A stretch of 56,676 nucleotides of DNA from JBCDGH01 sp038751365 (GCA_038751365.1 JBCDGH010000003.1:1-56676); one strand, 5' to 3'; shown: positions 26,887-35,668, counted from the first letter of the stretch. Notes: a model not told the origin generated them from the letters alone. A program made the numbers and translations.

Positions 26887-29439
26887 ATGCAAGTAAAAAC
26901 AAACACAGGGTTTGAACCTGTAGATTTTAATAAAATAATTGAAAAAATTAAAAAATATAACTACAACCTCAGCCCACTGATCGATCCGCATGTAGTAGCC
27001 CAGAAAACCATACAAAGCATGGTGGACGGTATTACTACTACAGAGCTTGACCACATGTCTGCAAATATAGCAGCTAACTTTACAAATATCCATCCAGACT
27101 ACTCAATCTTAGGGGCAAGGATCTTGGTGAGTAGACTACATAAACAACTAAAAGTAGAAGAAGTAAGTTTTGCAAAAAATATAGCTAGAATGTATAGTCA
27201 TATCCACTTTGGTAAAAAATCCACTAGAATATCTAAGGAAGTTTTTGATTTCTGTAACAAATATGAATCTGAACTTGAATCAATTCTAGATTATGGCTTA
27301 GACTACAACAATTATGACTACCCGGCTATAATGTCTTATTACAAAAGCTCTTTGAGGAAGATTGACGGTGTAGTTGCCGAAACCCCTAACCAGATGTTTC
27401 TTAGAGTTGCGGTAGGTCTACATATACCCAAAATCAGAAGTGAAGCAGAGTTAGATAATTTTGAAGAGTACTCAGGATTTAGACCTAACAAGTATCGTCT
27501 AATGAACTTGACAGAGGAACAAAGACTAGAAGAGATTAAGACCTATTATTATCAACTAGCTCATAGAAAGGTTTCACCTCAAAGTCCAATTATTGTTCAT
27601 GCCGCTAGCGAGATGAATCAAATGCCTAGTTGCTATCTTCAGTATTGTGGAGATTCACTAACAGGAGATAATTATAGCTATGACGGCATAGTGAAAGGTA
27701 TTTTGGGATCATTAACCCAGTTAGCTGCTCAAGGGAAAAGTGGTGGTGCTACAGGAGTAAATATAAGCGATATCAGGTCAAAGGGTAGTTATATAAGTAA
27801 GACTGGCGGTGTATCAAACGGTATACTCCCATTCATGAAAATGTTTGACTCATCAATAGCAGCTATTAATCAAGGCGGACGTCGAGCTGGGGTATGCACT
27901 CTTTATATAGAGCCTTGGCATAAAGATATTTTAGATTTTTTAGATGCTGGAGACCACTTCACAATAGAAGAGAAAAGGTGTAAGAATATATTTTATGCTT
28001 TATACACTAATGATTTGTTCTTCAAGAGACTAATTACCGATCAGAATAAAGCTAAATGGACTTTGTTTGACCCTGCCGAAGTAGTATCCGAACTTGGCTT
28101 CTCTCTGTCAGATGTTTATGGTGATGAATTTGAGTCAGCCTACTTGAAGCTTGAAAACAGTGGTATCGGCGAAGAAATCAATCTAATGGAGATCTGGAAT
28201 AGAGTATGCAAGTTGATTCAAATCAGTGGCAATCCTTACATTGTTCATAAGGACTCTGTGAATGGTAAAAGCAACCAACAAAATATAGGTGTTATCAAAG
28301 GCTCTAACGTGTGCTGCGAAATCACTTTAGTATCTAATCAAAGTGAGACGGGGGTGTGTGTCTTAAGCTCTATTTCACTACCACGTTTTGTTGATAGTAA
28401 GGCTGGGACATTTAATTTTGAAGAATTAATTCAAAGCTCAAGAATAGCTACCAAGAGTTTAAATAACGTACTAGATATACAGCATTACCCAACACCAGAG
28501 ACTAGAAATTCTAGCCTAAACAGTAGAGCTATCGGAGTCGGTGCTCAAGGACTAGCTGATGTATATGCAATGTTAAAACTTGATTTTGACAGTCCGGAAG
28601 CCCAAAATTTGAATAAAAAAATATATGAGGCTATCTATTACGGCTGCCTCAAAGAGAGTATGGAATTAGCAAAGATTGAAGGTCCATACAATTATTATAA
28701 AGGGTCACCAATCTCCAAAGGTATTTTGCAATATGACATGTGGGGTTTTAGCGAAAACGATCTTAGATTAGATAAAAATAAATGGTTAGAACTTAAAAAA
28801 GACATTGTCAAGTATGGAGTCAGAAATAGTGAGGTAACAGCTCTAATGCCAACCGCTTCAAGTTCTATTAGAATGGGTAATAACGAAATGCACGAACCTT
28901 TCACTAGAAATATCTATGTACGTCAATACATCGGTGGGTCAGTGAGAGTAATAAATAAATATCTAGTCAACGACTTAATTAACTTAAGTTTATGGAATGA
29001 AGAATTGTGTAATAAAATTATCTTTAATGAAGGTAGTATTCAAGGAATATCTGAAATACCAAGCGATATTCGATCTAGATACCGTACTGCTTACGAAATA
29101 GACTTCAAGCAAGTCATAAATATGATGGCAGATAGAAGTCCGTTCATATCTCAAGCTTCGTCGTTTAATCATTTCGTAACTTACCAGGATAGTGGTCCTA
29201 CAGCTTTTACCCAAAGAATTATACATGCCTGGAAAAAAGGCTTAAAAACTCTAAGTTATTATATCCACACTGAAACAGCTAGCACTGCCAAGAAAGAATT
29301 GGGCGGTCTATCCATTACAGAAAAGCAGGGCTCAACGCTCAACACTAATCCAGAGTATGAAAAACTAATTGAAACCAAGATTGTAGAAGATAGTGCAGTT
29401 TGTAGGCTGGAAGAAGGCTGTGAAGTTTGCTCAAGCTGA
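26887..29439 (+). CDS. nrdA: Class I ribonucleotide reductase, alpha subunit
   Basis: Catalytic subunit converting NDPs to dNDPs; 850 aa. An N-terminal ATP-cone (about residues 1-95) gives dATP feedback control. Active-site residues: redox pair C249 (PSCYLQ) and C491 (TGVCVLS), with N474, radical C476 and E478 in SNVCCE. The radical-transfer region follows ALMPTASSS. The flexible tail ends CEVCSS, the Cys pair reduced by thioredoxin or glutaredoxin. Strain survival on scavenged ribonucleotides would require this plus Ndk (31975). It ends in TGA. Confidence 0.97.
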   Translation: MQVKTNTGFEPVDFNKIIEKIKKYNYNLSPLIDPHVVAQKTIQSMVDGITTTELDHMSANIAANFTNIHPDYSILGARILVSRLHKQLKVEEVSFAKNIARMYSHIHFGKKSTRISKEVFDFCNKYESELESILDYGLDYNNYDYPAIMSYYKSSLRKIDGVVAETPNQMFLRVAVGLHIPKIRSEAELDNFEEYSGFRPNKYRLMNLTEEQRLEEIKTYYYQLAHRKVSPQSPIIVHAASEMNQMPSCYLQYCGDSLTGDNYSYDGIVKGILGSLTQLAAQGKSGGATGVNISDIRSKGSYISKTGGVSNGILPFMKMFDSSIAAINQGGRRAGVCTLYIEPWHKDILDFLDAGDHFTIEEKRCKNIFYALYTNDLFFKRLITDQNKAKWTLFDPAEVVSELGFSLSDVYGDEFESAYLKLENSGIGEEINLMEIWNRVCKLIQISGNPYIVHKDSVNGKSNQQNIGVIKGSNVCCEITLVSNQSETGVCVLSSISLPRFVDSKAGTFNFEELIQSSRIATKSLNNVLDIQHYPTPETRNSSLNSRAIGVGAQGLADVYAMLKLDFDSPEAQNLNKKIYEAIYYGCLKESMELAKIEGPYNYYKGSPISKGILQYDMWGFSENDLRLDKNKWLELKKDIVKYGVRNSEVTALMPTASSSIRMGNNEMHEPFTRNIYVRQYIGGSVRVINKYLVNDLINLSLWNEELCNKIIFNEGSIQGISEIPSDIRSRYRTAYEIDFKQVINMMADRSPFISQASSFNHFVTYQDSGPTAFTQRIIHAWKKGLKTLSYYIHTETASTAKKELGGLSITEKQGSTLNTNPEYEKLIETKIVEDSAVCRLEEGCEVCSS

Positions 29440-29508
29440 GTGGCAAGTGAGACTTACTACAATAACTAAACTGAAATTGTAAGTAATAATCACTGACTAG
29501 GTAACTGT

Positions 29509-29538
29509 TTGACAAGAAGAGCTTCTTTTGTATATAAT
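29509..29538 (+). promoter_or_regulatory. Promoter of rpsI-rpmA
   Basis: TTGACA (29509-29514), 18-base spacer, TATAAT (29533-29538): both boxes perfect. The predicted start is about 10 bases before the rpsI ATG at 29556, so the leader is too short for a Shine-Dalgarno. Confidence 0.75.
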
Positions 29539-29555
29539 TATTGAAATTATCGACT

Positions 29556-29954
29556 ATGAGTACTCAGATAAAATACCATTATGGAGTTGGTAGAAGAAAA
29601 GCGTCTACTGCTAGAGCAAAGTATTTTCCCACAGAAGAGGATGTGACAGTGCTTGTTAACAAGAAAGAGTTGTCTAGGTATTTCCCATACTTTTATGAAC
29701 AAACGGTTTTGAATAGTCTGTCTAATATTGGTATAAGGACTGGGAAAATTGAACTATATATCAATGGAGGTGGAATAATGGGTCAATCTGAGGCGGCACG
29801 CTTAGCTATAGCTAAAGCAATTCTGAAGTTTGACGAAGGTTTTAGACCGATTTTAAGAACTTTTGGATACATAACCACAGATATTCGAAAGGTTTTACCT
29901 AAAAGACCAGGTTTGAGAAAAGCAAGAAAGAGAGAGCAGTGGAGTAAGCGTTAA
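29556..29954 (+). CDS. rpsI: 30S ribosomal protein S9
   Basis: Sits in the 30S head with its C-terminal tail reaching the P-site tRNA. The start is the ATG at 29556, not the TTG at 29541, since the promoter -10 ends at 29538 and the protein family starts close to YGVGRRKASTARA. It is 132 aa and ends with the conserved PGLRKARKREQWSKR basic tail. In most bacteria rplM precedes rpsI; here rplM is absent and rpmA follows. Confidence 0.96.
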   Translation: MSTQIKYHYGVGRRKASTARAKYFPTEEDVTVLVNKKELSRYFPYFYEQTVLNSLSNIGIRTGKIELYINGGGIMGQSEAARLAIAKAILKFDEGFRPILRTFGYITTDIRKVLPKRPGLRKARKREQWSKR

Positions 29955-29988
29955 TACTTTAATTCAAAAATTTAATCATATTTGACTT

Positions 29989-30267
29989 ATGGCTCATAAA
30001 AAACAAGGAGGTTCGGTAAAAAATAATAGAGACTCGGTATCAAAAAGATTAGGTGTGAAAATCTTTGGTAGTCAAAAAATCCGATCTGGCAATATAATTC
30101 TGAGACAGAGGGGTACAAAGTTTCATCCAGGTAAAAACGTTAAAAGGACAGCTGACGATACTTTAATTGCGATCTGCAATGGTATTGTAGAATTTAAAAA
30201 AAGAAAAGTCGTTGCGTTTAGTGGTAATCTTACTAAAAGAACTTTTGTCGAGGTTGTACCTGAATAG
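29989..30267 (+). CDS. rpmA: 50S ribosomal protein L27
   Basis: Its N-terminus reaches the peptidyl-transferase centre. The 92-aa protein starts MAHKKQGGSVKNNRDS with no extra N-terminal leader of the Firmicutes kind, and has the QRGTKFHPGKNVKRTADDTL block. rplU normally precedes it; here it follows rpsI by 34 bases. The RDD-protein gene starts 3 bases after its stop. Confidence 0.96.
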   Translation: MAHKKQGGSVKNNRDSVSKRLGVKIFGSQKIRSGNIILRQRGTKFHPGKNVKRTADDTLIAICNGIVEFKKRKVVAFSGNLTKRTFVEVVPE

Positions 30268-30270
30268 TTT

Positions 30271-31041
30271 ATGAGCACTGGGAATAGGGATAACAGTCAA
30301 AAGTTAGAAAAGAAGAGTGTAGAAACATTCACACATGGGGAGTCCAGTGGTTTATTAAGTAATAAGAAGTATGAGTACGTTGGTTTATTTACCAGACTCG
30401 GTGCTAGATTCGTAGACTTGATAATATACTTAGCTGTCTCTACATTACTACTAAATTTTGTAGTTGCTCCAATTGCGCAGAATCAGTTGAGCATCTCAAA
30501 TTCTGATATTTCTAAGTTCAATAATCTACTAGAAAATAGAATTACAGAATTAGTCGAAAATGATACAAGCTTCCAAGGACTTACAGAATCTTTTCAACAA
30601 ACAGTTAACCCTGATTGCGAGTTACTATTCGGTGGAAATGATGAAGATCTTCAACTATGTAATTCAACTACCAACTACGATAGAATCGATGTAATAAGTA
30701 CATCAGTAATAGGATTATTATTTAGTATAGTATATTTTGTCTTATTATCTATTTCAATGTGGCAAGCTACTTTAGGAAAAAAGTTGTTCAAGATTAAAAT
30801 TGTTGATCAAAATTACAATAAAATTAGTGTTTTACAAGCTTTTGCTAGGGAGTCTTTTTACATAGCTCAGGGAGTAATAGCTGTTTTAGCTTCATTTTAC
30901 ACTCCTGTAACAGCTGCATATACTATAATAACTTTATTTATAGTTGTTGATGGTATCCAAATATTTTTTTCAACCAAGCGCCAAGCTATTCACGACAAGC
31001 TGGCAGATACATATGTAGTAAAACTAAACGAAGAATTATAA
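30271..31041 (+). CDS. RDD-family membrane protein
   Basis: A 256-aa integral membrane protein. It has RDD-family marks: YVGLFTRLGARFVDLIIYLAVSTLLLN (the R...D of the first helix), WQATLGKKLFKIKIVD, and a third helix ending DGIQIFFSTKRQAIHDKLADTYVV. Between the first two helices is an extracellular loop of about 90 residues with two Cys. Its function is unknown in the family; some members affect ion transport. It lies in a ribosomal-protein transcript between rpmA and rpmF. Confidence 0.82.
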   Translation: MSTGNRDNSQKLEKKSVETFTHGESSGLLSNKKYEYVGLFTRLGARFVDLIIYLAVSTLLLNFVVAPIAQNQLSISNSDISKFNNLLENRITELVENDTSFQGLTESFQQTVNPDCELLFGGNDEDLQLCNSTTNYDRIDVISTSVIGLLFSIVYFVLLSISMWQATLGKKLFKIKIVDQNYNKISVLQAFARESFYIAQGVIAVLASFYTPVTAAYTIITLFIVVDGIQIFFSTKRQAIHDKLADTYVVKLNEEL

Positions 31042-31057
31042 ATATTAAATTAAATTT

Positions 31058-31246
31058 ATGGCTGTACCAAAAAGAAGAATCACCAAAAGGAGGCAAGGAG
31101 AAAGACGCAATACAGGTCACGGAAAAACTAAAGTTATGTCCCTCTCAAGCTGCTCAAATTGTGGATATAAAGCTGTCAAGATACACAGAGCCTGTGCCAG
31201 ATGTGGATTCTACAAAGGCAAAAGAGCTCTTGCAAAATTAATTTAA
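31058..31246 (+). CDS. rpmF: 50S ribosomal protein L32
   Basis: A 62-aa large-subunit protein. It starts MAVPKRRITKRRQGERR and keeps the zinc ribbon (CSNC at 32-35 and CARC at 46-49). It sits between the RDD gene and the NusB-like gene. Confidence 0.95.
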   Translation: MAVPKRRITKRRQGERRNTGHGKTKVMSLSSCSNCGYKAVKIHRACARCGFYKGKRALAKLI

Positions 31247-31258
31247 ACCAATAAAACT

Positions 31259-31711
31259 GTGTGGGATAAATTAGTCAGATTATCTGTTTTTACTGCTATC
31301 TATGATAAGTTGTTCTGGGAGGACTATGACGCCCTAGAAACTAGAGCAGTAGATTGGTCCTTTATCTTTGAAAACTTACCCCCCGAATCAAATCTAGATG
31401 CATCAAACTTAAACTCATATATAGAGTATTTTGATAAGAAAAAAGAGGAGTATCAAGAGGTATTATCGAAATATTTAAAAAACTGGGATAGAACTTTCCT
31501 AATTATCAAAGCTTGCCTTTATACTTACCTAATTGAAAGAGATTTAGTTCTCGATAGTGAGGCAAATAAACAAGAATTTTTAAAAGCTTTAGTAACTAGG
31601 TATATACGATTGAGTGAAAACTATGTAGGTGGTCAAAATGTCGGTCTAGTACACGCTGTGATGAGTAAAATTAATAACGATTCAGAAGTAAAAAAACAGT
31701 TAAAAAATTAG
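31259..31711 (+). CDS. nusB: NusB-like transcription antitermination factor
   Basis: A 150-aa all-helical protein starting at GTG 31259. The C-terminal half follows the NusB plan: the YLKNWDRTFLIIKACLYTYLIERDL segment matches the NusB helix W-x-x-x-R-x-x-x-I-x-x-x-x-L-x-x-x-x-x-E, and the last 40 residues match the final helices in which most NusB proteins have a conserved FVN-G-L. The N-terminal half is less similar. NusB with S10 (NusE) binds boxA on rRNA transcripts; nusA and rpsJ are both in this window. It ends the rpsI-rpmA-RDD-rpmF unit. Assignment is by pattern only. Confidence 0.55.
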   Translation: MWDKLVRLSVFTAIYDKLFWEDYDALETRAVDWSFIFENLPPESNLDASNLNSYIEYFDKKKEEYQEVLSKYLKNWDRTFLIIKACLYTYLIERDLVLDSEANKQEFLKALVTRYIRLSENYVGGQNVGLVHAVMSKINNDSEVKKQLKN

Positions 31712-31974
31712 TTTACTCTAGGTCTACTCAGCCTTGCCAAATCTATAAGTTATCCACAGTTTATCCCAAGCTTTTAAGGATTTTAGGCGAACCTTTGATA
31801 TACTAATTCACACTCTTAACCTTCACAACTAATACTTTTAATAAGTAAGTAACTCATTTAAAGTCTAGTTTAGATGAAAGTTTATGTAAGTAAATATGGG
31901 TATGGTTATCATTAATTTTGTATGACTATTAGCGAACTTGTCAAAAGTACAAATTTAATTTGTTAATTAAGTAT
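31712..31974. other. 262-base gap between the NusB-like gene and ndk
   Basis: No RNA or protein gene is visible. It contains one perfect DnaA-box 9-mer TTATCCACA at 31750-31758 and a partial copy 10 bases on. No cluster of boxes, AT-rich unwinding repeat or dnaA gene is near, so I do not call an origin. Confidence 0.4.
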
Positions 31975-32595
31975 ATGAATAACAACTCAACTCAAAGCCA
32001 TCGAGAGCAGACATTTGTAATGATAAAGCCAGACGGTGTGCAAAGAAATTTAGTCGGTGAAATAATTCGAAGGTTTGAAGTTACTGGGTTAAAACTAGTA
32101 GCAATCAAAATGCAAGTACCTGAGAGAGAGAAATTATCACAGCATTATTCTAAATCAGATCAATGGTATGAAGAGAAAGGTGGTAAAGTGGTTGACAATC
32201 TAAAATCAAATGGAATTGAGCCAGAAAAACCAGCTATCGAATATGGTAAAGATATAGTTAGAGCACTTCTTGACTATATGTCTGCTGGACCAGCAATATT
32301 AATGATTTGGGAAGGAAACAAAGCCATGTCTATAGTGAAGAAACTGGTAGGTGGTACTGAACCCCTAACTTCTGACATAGGTACATTAAGAGGTGACTAT
32401 ACTCTTGATACCTACGAAAAAGCTAATGAAGATGGTAGAGCTGTGAGAAACTTAATGCACTGCACAGACCCTGCAGATGGTGAGTCTGAGGCAAAAAGAG
32501 AGATAGGTATTTGGTTTACAAACAATGAAATTATAAATTACCGCCATATTCAAGAGGCGGTACTTTACGATCCAACTATCAGTGGAATTGTTTAA
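31975..32595 (+). CDS. ndk: Nucleoside diphosphate kinase, elongated form
   Basis: Moves a phosphate between NTPs and NDPs through a phosphohistidine. I use the ATG at 31975 and not the TTG at 31960. At 206 aa it is about 65 residues longer than common Ndk. The extra length lies mainly in the middle (about residues 60-105, WYEEKGGKVVDNLKSNGIEPEKPAI...) between the N-terminal FVMIKPDGVQRNLVGEIIRRFE and GPAILMIWEG. The catalytic His162 is in RNLMHCTDPADG, where most have N-x-x-H-G-S-D, and EAKREIGIWF closes the active site. It completes dNTP supply together with NrdAB. Confidence 0.93.
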   Translation: MNNNSTQSHREQTFVMIKPDGVQRNLVGEIIRRFEVTGLKLVAIKMQVPEREKLSQHYSKSDQWYEEKGGKVVDNLKSNGIEPEKPAIEYGKDIVRALLDYMSAGPAILMIWEGNKAMSIVKKLVGGTEPLTSDIGTLRGDYTLDTYEKANEDGRAVRNLMHCTDPADGESEAKREIGIWFTNNEIINYRHIQEAVLYDPTISGIV

Positions 32596-32599
32596 TAAA

Positions 32600-33214
32600 T
32601 TATTTACATCCCCACTGCCAAGCTTGCCCATTAGCAAACATCTTAGCCGTTACCTCAATTTGATGATATGGGTTATTAATATTTGCACTCGGGATGAATT
32701 TTGCGTTAGCATAAAAGGTACTGGATAAGAATTGAAATAACCCAATATAAGGACCTGCAGGGTTAATAGCATTACTTCTACCACCACTTTCACAATACAT
32801 TATTCTTATAAGCTGAGAAGGATTACAACCATACTGTGAACACTTCTGGGTTATGAAAGTCTCAAAGTCTGGTAGGTTTTCAGCTGGTGGTGCAGTGGTT
32901 ACTTTGTTAACTACTGGATTTTGCTTTGTCGATGGTAATGCTCTAGGTTCACTAACCAACGCAGGCACCGGTTTTTTCTTTTCGAGATCTTTAAGAATGC
33001 TATACTGGAAATTACCTAGGTCACCACTCTGTAATATAGGCTCTGTAACTTCATCTTTAGATCTAAGACTACTTTCGATCACGCTCAGAGTCTCCTCAAG
33101 CAAATAGTTGTTCTGCTCTGATTCTTGTCTGATAGTAGGATAAAGATTACCAGGAATAGCTCCTGGATTAAATCCTAATAATGATAAACTAAGTATTAGA
33201 TTAACTAGCAGCAT
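32600..33214 (-). CDS. Exported lytic-transglycosylase-like protein
   Basis: A 204-aa protein with an N-terminal hydrophobic signal or anchor (MLLVNLILSLSLLGF), a low-complexity Pro/Ser linker (residues 80-115), and a C-terminal lysozyme-like/SLT domain. The catalytic Glu is E142 (YCESGG), followed by NPAGPYIGLFQFLSSTFYANA, the family's G-x-x-Q-x block, and a C-terminal W-x-W. Two Cys near 125-130 and one at the C-terminal end may form a disulfide. It should cut peptidoglycan glycan strands outside the membrane, probably for growth or secretion apparatus insertion. It converges on ndk with a 4-base gap. Confidence 0.85.
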   Translation of the reverse strand: MLLVNLILSLSLLGFNPGAIPGNLYPTIRQESEQNNYLLEETLSVIESSLRSKDEVTEPILQSGDLGNFQYSILKDLEKKKPVPALVSEPRALPSTKQNPVVNKVTTAPPAENLPDFETFITQKCSQYGCNPSQLIRIMYCESGGRSNAINPAGPYIGLFQFLSSTFYANAKFIPSANINNPYHQIEVTAKMFANGQAWQWGCK

Positions 33215-33300
33215 ATAATCTGTTGGAGGCTATCCAACTATACAAAAAGCCGTTACTGACATAGTATACGCTAAAAACTACTTGTTGTAAAGAAAATTTG

Positions 33301-33314
33301 AGAACCTGTAGAAA
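33301..33314 (+). repeat. Left terminal inverted repeat of the IS
   Basis: AGAACCTGTAGAAA, exact complement of 34205-34218. One or two outer bases may also belong to the element. Confidence 0.85.
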
Positions 33315-33361
33315 TACTTTTACTTAACAAAATAGTAAGTACCAGCTACTTAGCTGGTTGT

Positions 33362-33589
33362 ATGACACAAACTAATTTAACTGGTACCCAGTTTAGACTG
33401 ATACTACCGTACTTACCTAAAGTCAAATCAACTAAACCCAGAAAATACTCACAACATAGTTTATTAAATGGAATTATTTATGTTCTAATAACTGGTTGCC
33501 AGTGGAGAATGTTACCCCCTAGACACTTTCCTAATTGGCACAGTTGCTACAAATATTACAGAAAACTTGTATGTGGTAAGTTTTTTTGA
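33362..33589 (+). CDS. IS5-family transposase, first frame (orfA)
   Basis: A 75-aa N-terminal transposase part with the LLNGIIYVLITGCQWRMLPPRHFPNWHSCYKYYRKL block that opens IS5/IS427-type transposases. It ends at a TGA directly after a run of seven T. The second frame lies at +1 relative to this one and overlaps it by 23 bases, so a fused product needs a +1 shift or RNA polymerase slippage on the T run. Confidence 0.85.
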   Translation: MTQTNLTGTQFRLILPYLPKVKSTKPRKYSQHSLLNGIIYVLITGCQWRMLPPRHFPNWHSCYKYYRKLVCGKFF

Positions 33590-34199
33590 TTTGATCCTTC
33601 ATAAACTTAATCTAAAGTCTTGGAATAAAGTGTTTAGATACGACTCTAAACAACAGTTAGATCATATTCTAATTACAGATTCTCAAAGTGTTAAATCTAC
33701 TGAATACGTAAATCGTAAAAGTGTAAGTTTTGATGGTCATAAACATGTAAAAGGTGTTAAAAGATTTACTTTGGTAGATATCTTCGGGAACCTATGGGCT
33801 ATAGCTACTTTACCAGCTAATGTGAATGATAAAGATACTCTTAGGCACTTAGTTAATAAGTATCAGCATATACTGCCTAAACAATTTAAATCGATTCTAG
33901 CTGATAAAGGTTATGAATCTAAGTTTTTGGCTAATGATTTAAATAAAAAACACTATACGTTATACGCTATGAGAAGTACTAGTAGATTTAAAAAACAGAC
34001 TAAGTGGGACTATGAACAAATTAATCTTCATAACTATCTTAACAAACAAATATCAAGATTTAGATACGTGGTAGAAAGAACCTTTGCCTGGCTTAATAAA
34101 TGTAGAAGATTAATTGTTAATTATGAGCGTAAATCAAGAAATCACGAAGGTTTTGTCAAACTAGCTATGATAAGACTCCTAGTCAGGAGAATGGGGTGA
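33567..34199 (+). CDS. IS5-family transposase, second frame (orfB, DDE domain)
   Basis: A 210-aa catalytic part with intact DDE triad marks: ILITDSQSVKST (first Asp), ILADKGYESKF (second Asp), and the YVVERTFAWLNKCRRLIVNYER block (Glu). The only in-frame start near its 5' end is a TTG, so it is probably made as a fusion with orfA. Codon use looks like that of the host. The copy appears complete and may be active. Confidence 0.88.
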   Translation: MYVVSFFDLILHKLNLKSWNKVFRYDSKQQLDHILITDSQSVKSTEYVNRKSVSFDGHKHVKGVKRFTLVDIFGNLWAIATLPANVNDKDTLRHLVNKYQHILPKQFKSILADKGYESKFLANDLNKKHYTLYAMRSTSRFKKQTKWDYEQINLHNYLNKQISRFRYVVERTFAWLNKCRRLIVNYERKSRNHEGFVKLAMIRLLVRRMG

Positions 34200-34204
34200 G
34201 AGAT

Positions 34205-34218
34205 TTTCTACAGGTTCT
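34205..34218 (-). repeat. Right terminal inverted repeat of the IS
   Basis: Exact complement of the left repeat at 33301-33314, 6 bases after the orfB stop. Confidence 0.85.
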
Positions 34219-34219
34219 G

Positions 34220-34506
34220 AAAACCAGTGTATAACTTGTACTAAAATTGTGCAATACTTGAGAATATCTAAGAAGATAAAATAATACCAGTGTGCAAAAG
34301 TAAATTATCCACATTTTATCTAGTGGTAATTTCCACATACATAATAGATATTTAAAACTGTTAGTAAAGCAAATCTTATAGTTTTCCCCAGATTTTACCA
34401 AGATTATTATACTTTTCTTTTGTACTAAATAGTTAATATAATCAATTGACAATATTGTTTTTTTAGAGCAATGATTAGATATTAATTTAATACTTTGAAT
34501 AGTTAT
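34220..34506. promoter_or_regulatory. recA upstream region
   Basis: A 287-base gap between the IS and the recA start. It holds TTGACA at 34446-34451 with AATGAT at 18-base spacing (34470-34475), the likely recA promoter, and a lone DnaA-box 9-mer TTATCCACA (34305-34313). I see no LexA-type operator. Confidence 0.5.
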
Positions 34507-35643
34507 ATGGCTAAAAAGAATACACAGCAAAATCTAATTCCTGAGTCACTAGATGATAAAAAAAAGATGGCAGAAATGATAGTTTCTCAGATAAAAACTT
34601 CTTTTGGTCAAGGTGCAATAATGAAAATGAACGAAATTACTAATCCAGATGTGGAAGTAGTTTCTACAGGTTCTTTGTCTGTTGATTTAGCTACTGGTAT
34701 TGGAGGTTTGCCCAAAGGTAGAGTGGTAGAAATATACGGTCCCGAGGCTAGTGGAAAGACTAGTCTAGCTCTATCTACAATTGCGCAGGTGCAAAAAGAG
34801 GGTGGCATTGCTGCTTTTATAGATGCTGAGCATGCTTTAGACCCTGCTAGGGCTGTAGCTTTTGGAGTTAATCTAAATGATCTTTATCTCTCTCAGCCTA
34901 ATAATGGAGAAGAAGCACTCGAAATAGTAGATAATCTAGTTAGATCTAATGCTTTTGACATTATTGTGGTTGATTCAGTAGCAGCTCTAGTTCCTAGAAG
35001 TGAGATTGAAGGTAATATGGGAGATTCCTCTATGGGTGTTCAAGCAAGGCTAATGAGTCAAGCTTTAAGAAAATTAACTGGAGTGATTTCTAAATCTAAC
35101 ACTGTAGTAGTTTTCATCAATCAGATTCGTTTAAAAATCGGGGTAATGTTTGGTAACCCTGAAACAACTACTGGTGGGCAAGCTCTAAAGTTTTACGCTT
35201 CACAGAGATTTGATGTCAGGAAGGTTGGTAATTTAACTTCAAATGGGGAGAATATAGGTGTCAGGGTAAGAGTAAAGGTAGTGAAAAATAAAATGGCAGC
35301 ACCGTTCAAAACAGTTGAATTTGATATGATAAACAGTGAGCCAGGTATATTTTCTCTCGCAGGTGAAATAGTGGATATTGGAACAAATTACAATGTTGTA
35401 ACGAAGACAGGTAATACTTACTCTTTTAACTCAACAAAAGAGGGTTTAGTTAAGCTGGGTGTAGGTCGTGAAAATGCTAAAAAATTCCTATATGAAAGAA
35501 AAGATTTGATTAAAGAGGCTAAAGATTTAATCTTAAAAGAATTTAAAAAAAGACTGAAAGATGGATATGCAAATGTTGCAAAGGTTGATGAGCAGCAGAG
35601 TGATAAGACTGACAAGACAGAAAAAGATCAGGCTAGAGACTAA
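34507..35643 (+). CDS. recA: Recombinase RecA
   Basis: Forms ATP-dependent filaments on single-stranded DNA for strand exchange and repair. The start is the ATG at 34507 (MAKKNTQQN); a TTG at 34495 is less likely. It is 378 aa. Walker A is GPEASGKTS (from about residue 78), Walker B IIVVDSVAAL, followed by IEGNMGDSSMGVQARLMSQALRKL (L1) and FINQIRLKIGVMFGNPETTTGGQALKFYAS (L2). The C-terminal tail is charged (about residues 355-378, rich in D/K/E). recX is far away at 1.9 kb. The gene is not obviously SOS-controlled. Confidence 0.98.
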   Translation: MAKKNTQQNLIPESLDDKKKMAEMIVSQIKTSFGQGAIMKMNEITNPDVEVVSTGSLSVDLATGIGGLPKGRVVEIYGPEASGKTSLALSTIAQVQKEGGIAAFIDAEHALDPARAVAFGVNLNDLYLSQPNNGEEALEIVDNLVRSNAFDIIVVDSVAALVPRSEIEGNMGDSSMGVQARLMSQALRKLTGVISKSNTVVVFINQIRLKIGVMFGNPETTTGGQALKFYASQRFDVRKVGNLTSNGENIGVRVRVKVVKNKMAAPFKTVEFDMINSEPGIFSLAGEIVDIGTNYNVVTKTGNTYSFNSTKEGLVKLGVGRENAKKFLYERKDLIKEAKDLILKEFKKRLKDGYANVAKVDEQQSDKTDKTEKDQARD

Positions 35644-35668
35644 ATAGTCACAAAAATCAACGAATTGT

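Larger units (their letters stand above)
33300..34219 (+). mobile_element. IS5-family insertion sequence (about 920 bp)
   Basis: Two overlapping transposase frames bounded by inverted repeats. The core repeat AGAACCTGTAGAAA is at 33301-33314 and its exact complement at 34205-34218. The DDE residues all lie in the second frame. I cannot define a target-site duplication, because outer bases next to the repeats do not match cleanly. It lies between the lytic-transglycosylase gene and the recA promoter region and breaks no visible gene. Confidence 0.85.

Noticed and set aside
31750..31758. Possible replication origin: DnaA boxes TTATCCACA at 31750 and 34305
   Set aside because: Two copies in 56 kb of AT-rich DNA are close to chance, they are 2.5 kb apart with an IS between, and no dnaA, dnaN or unwinding element is near.
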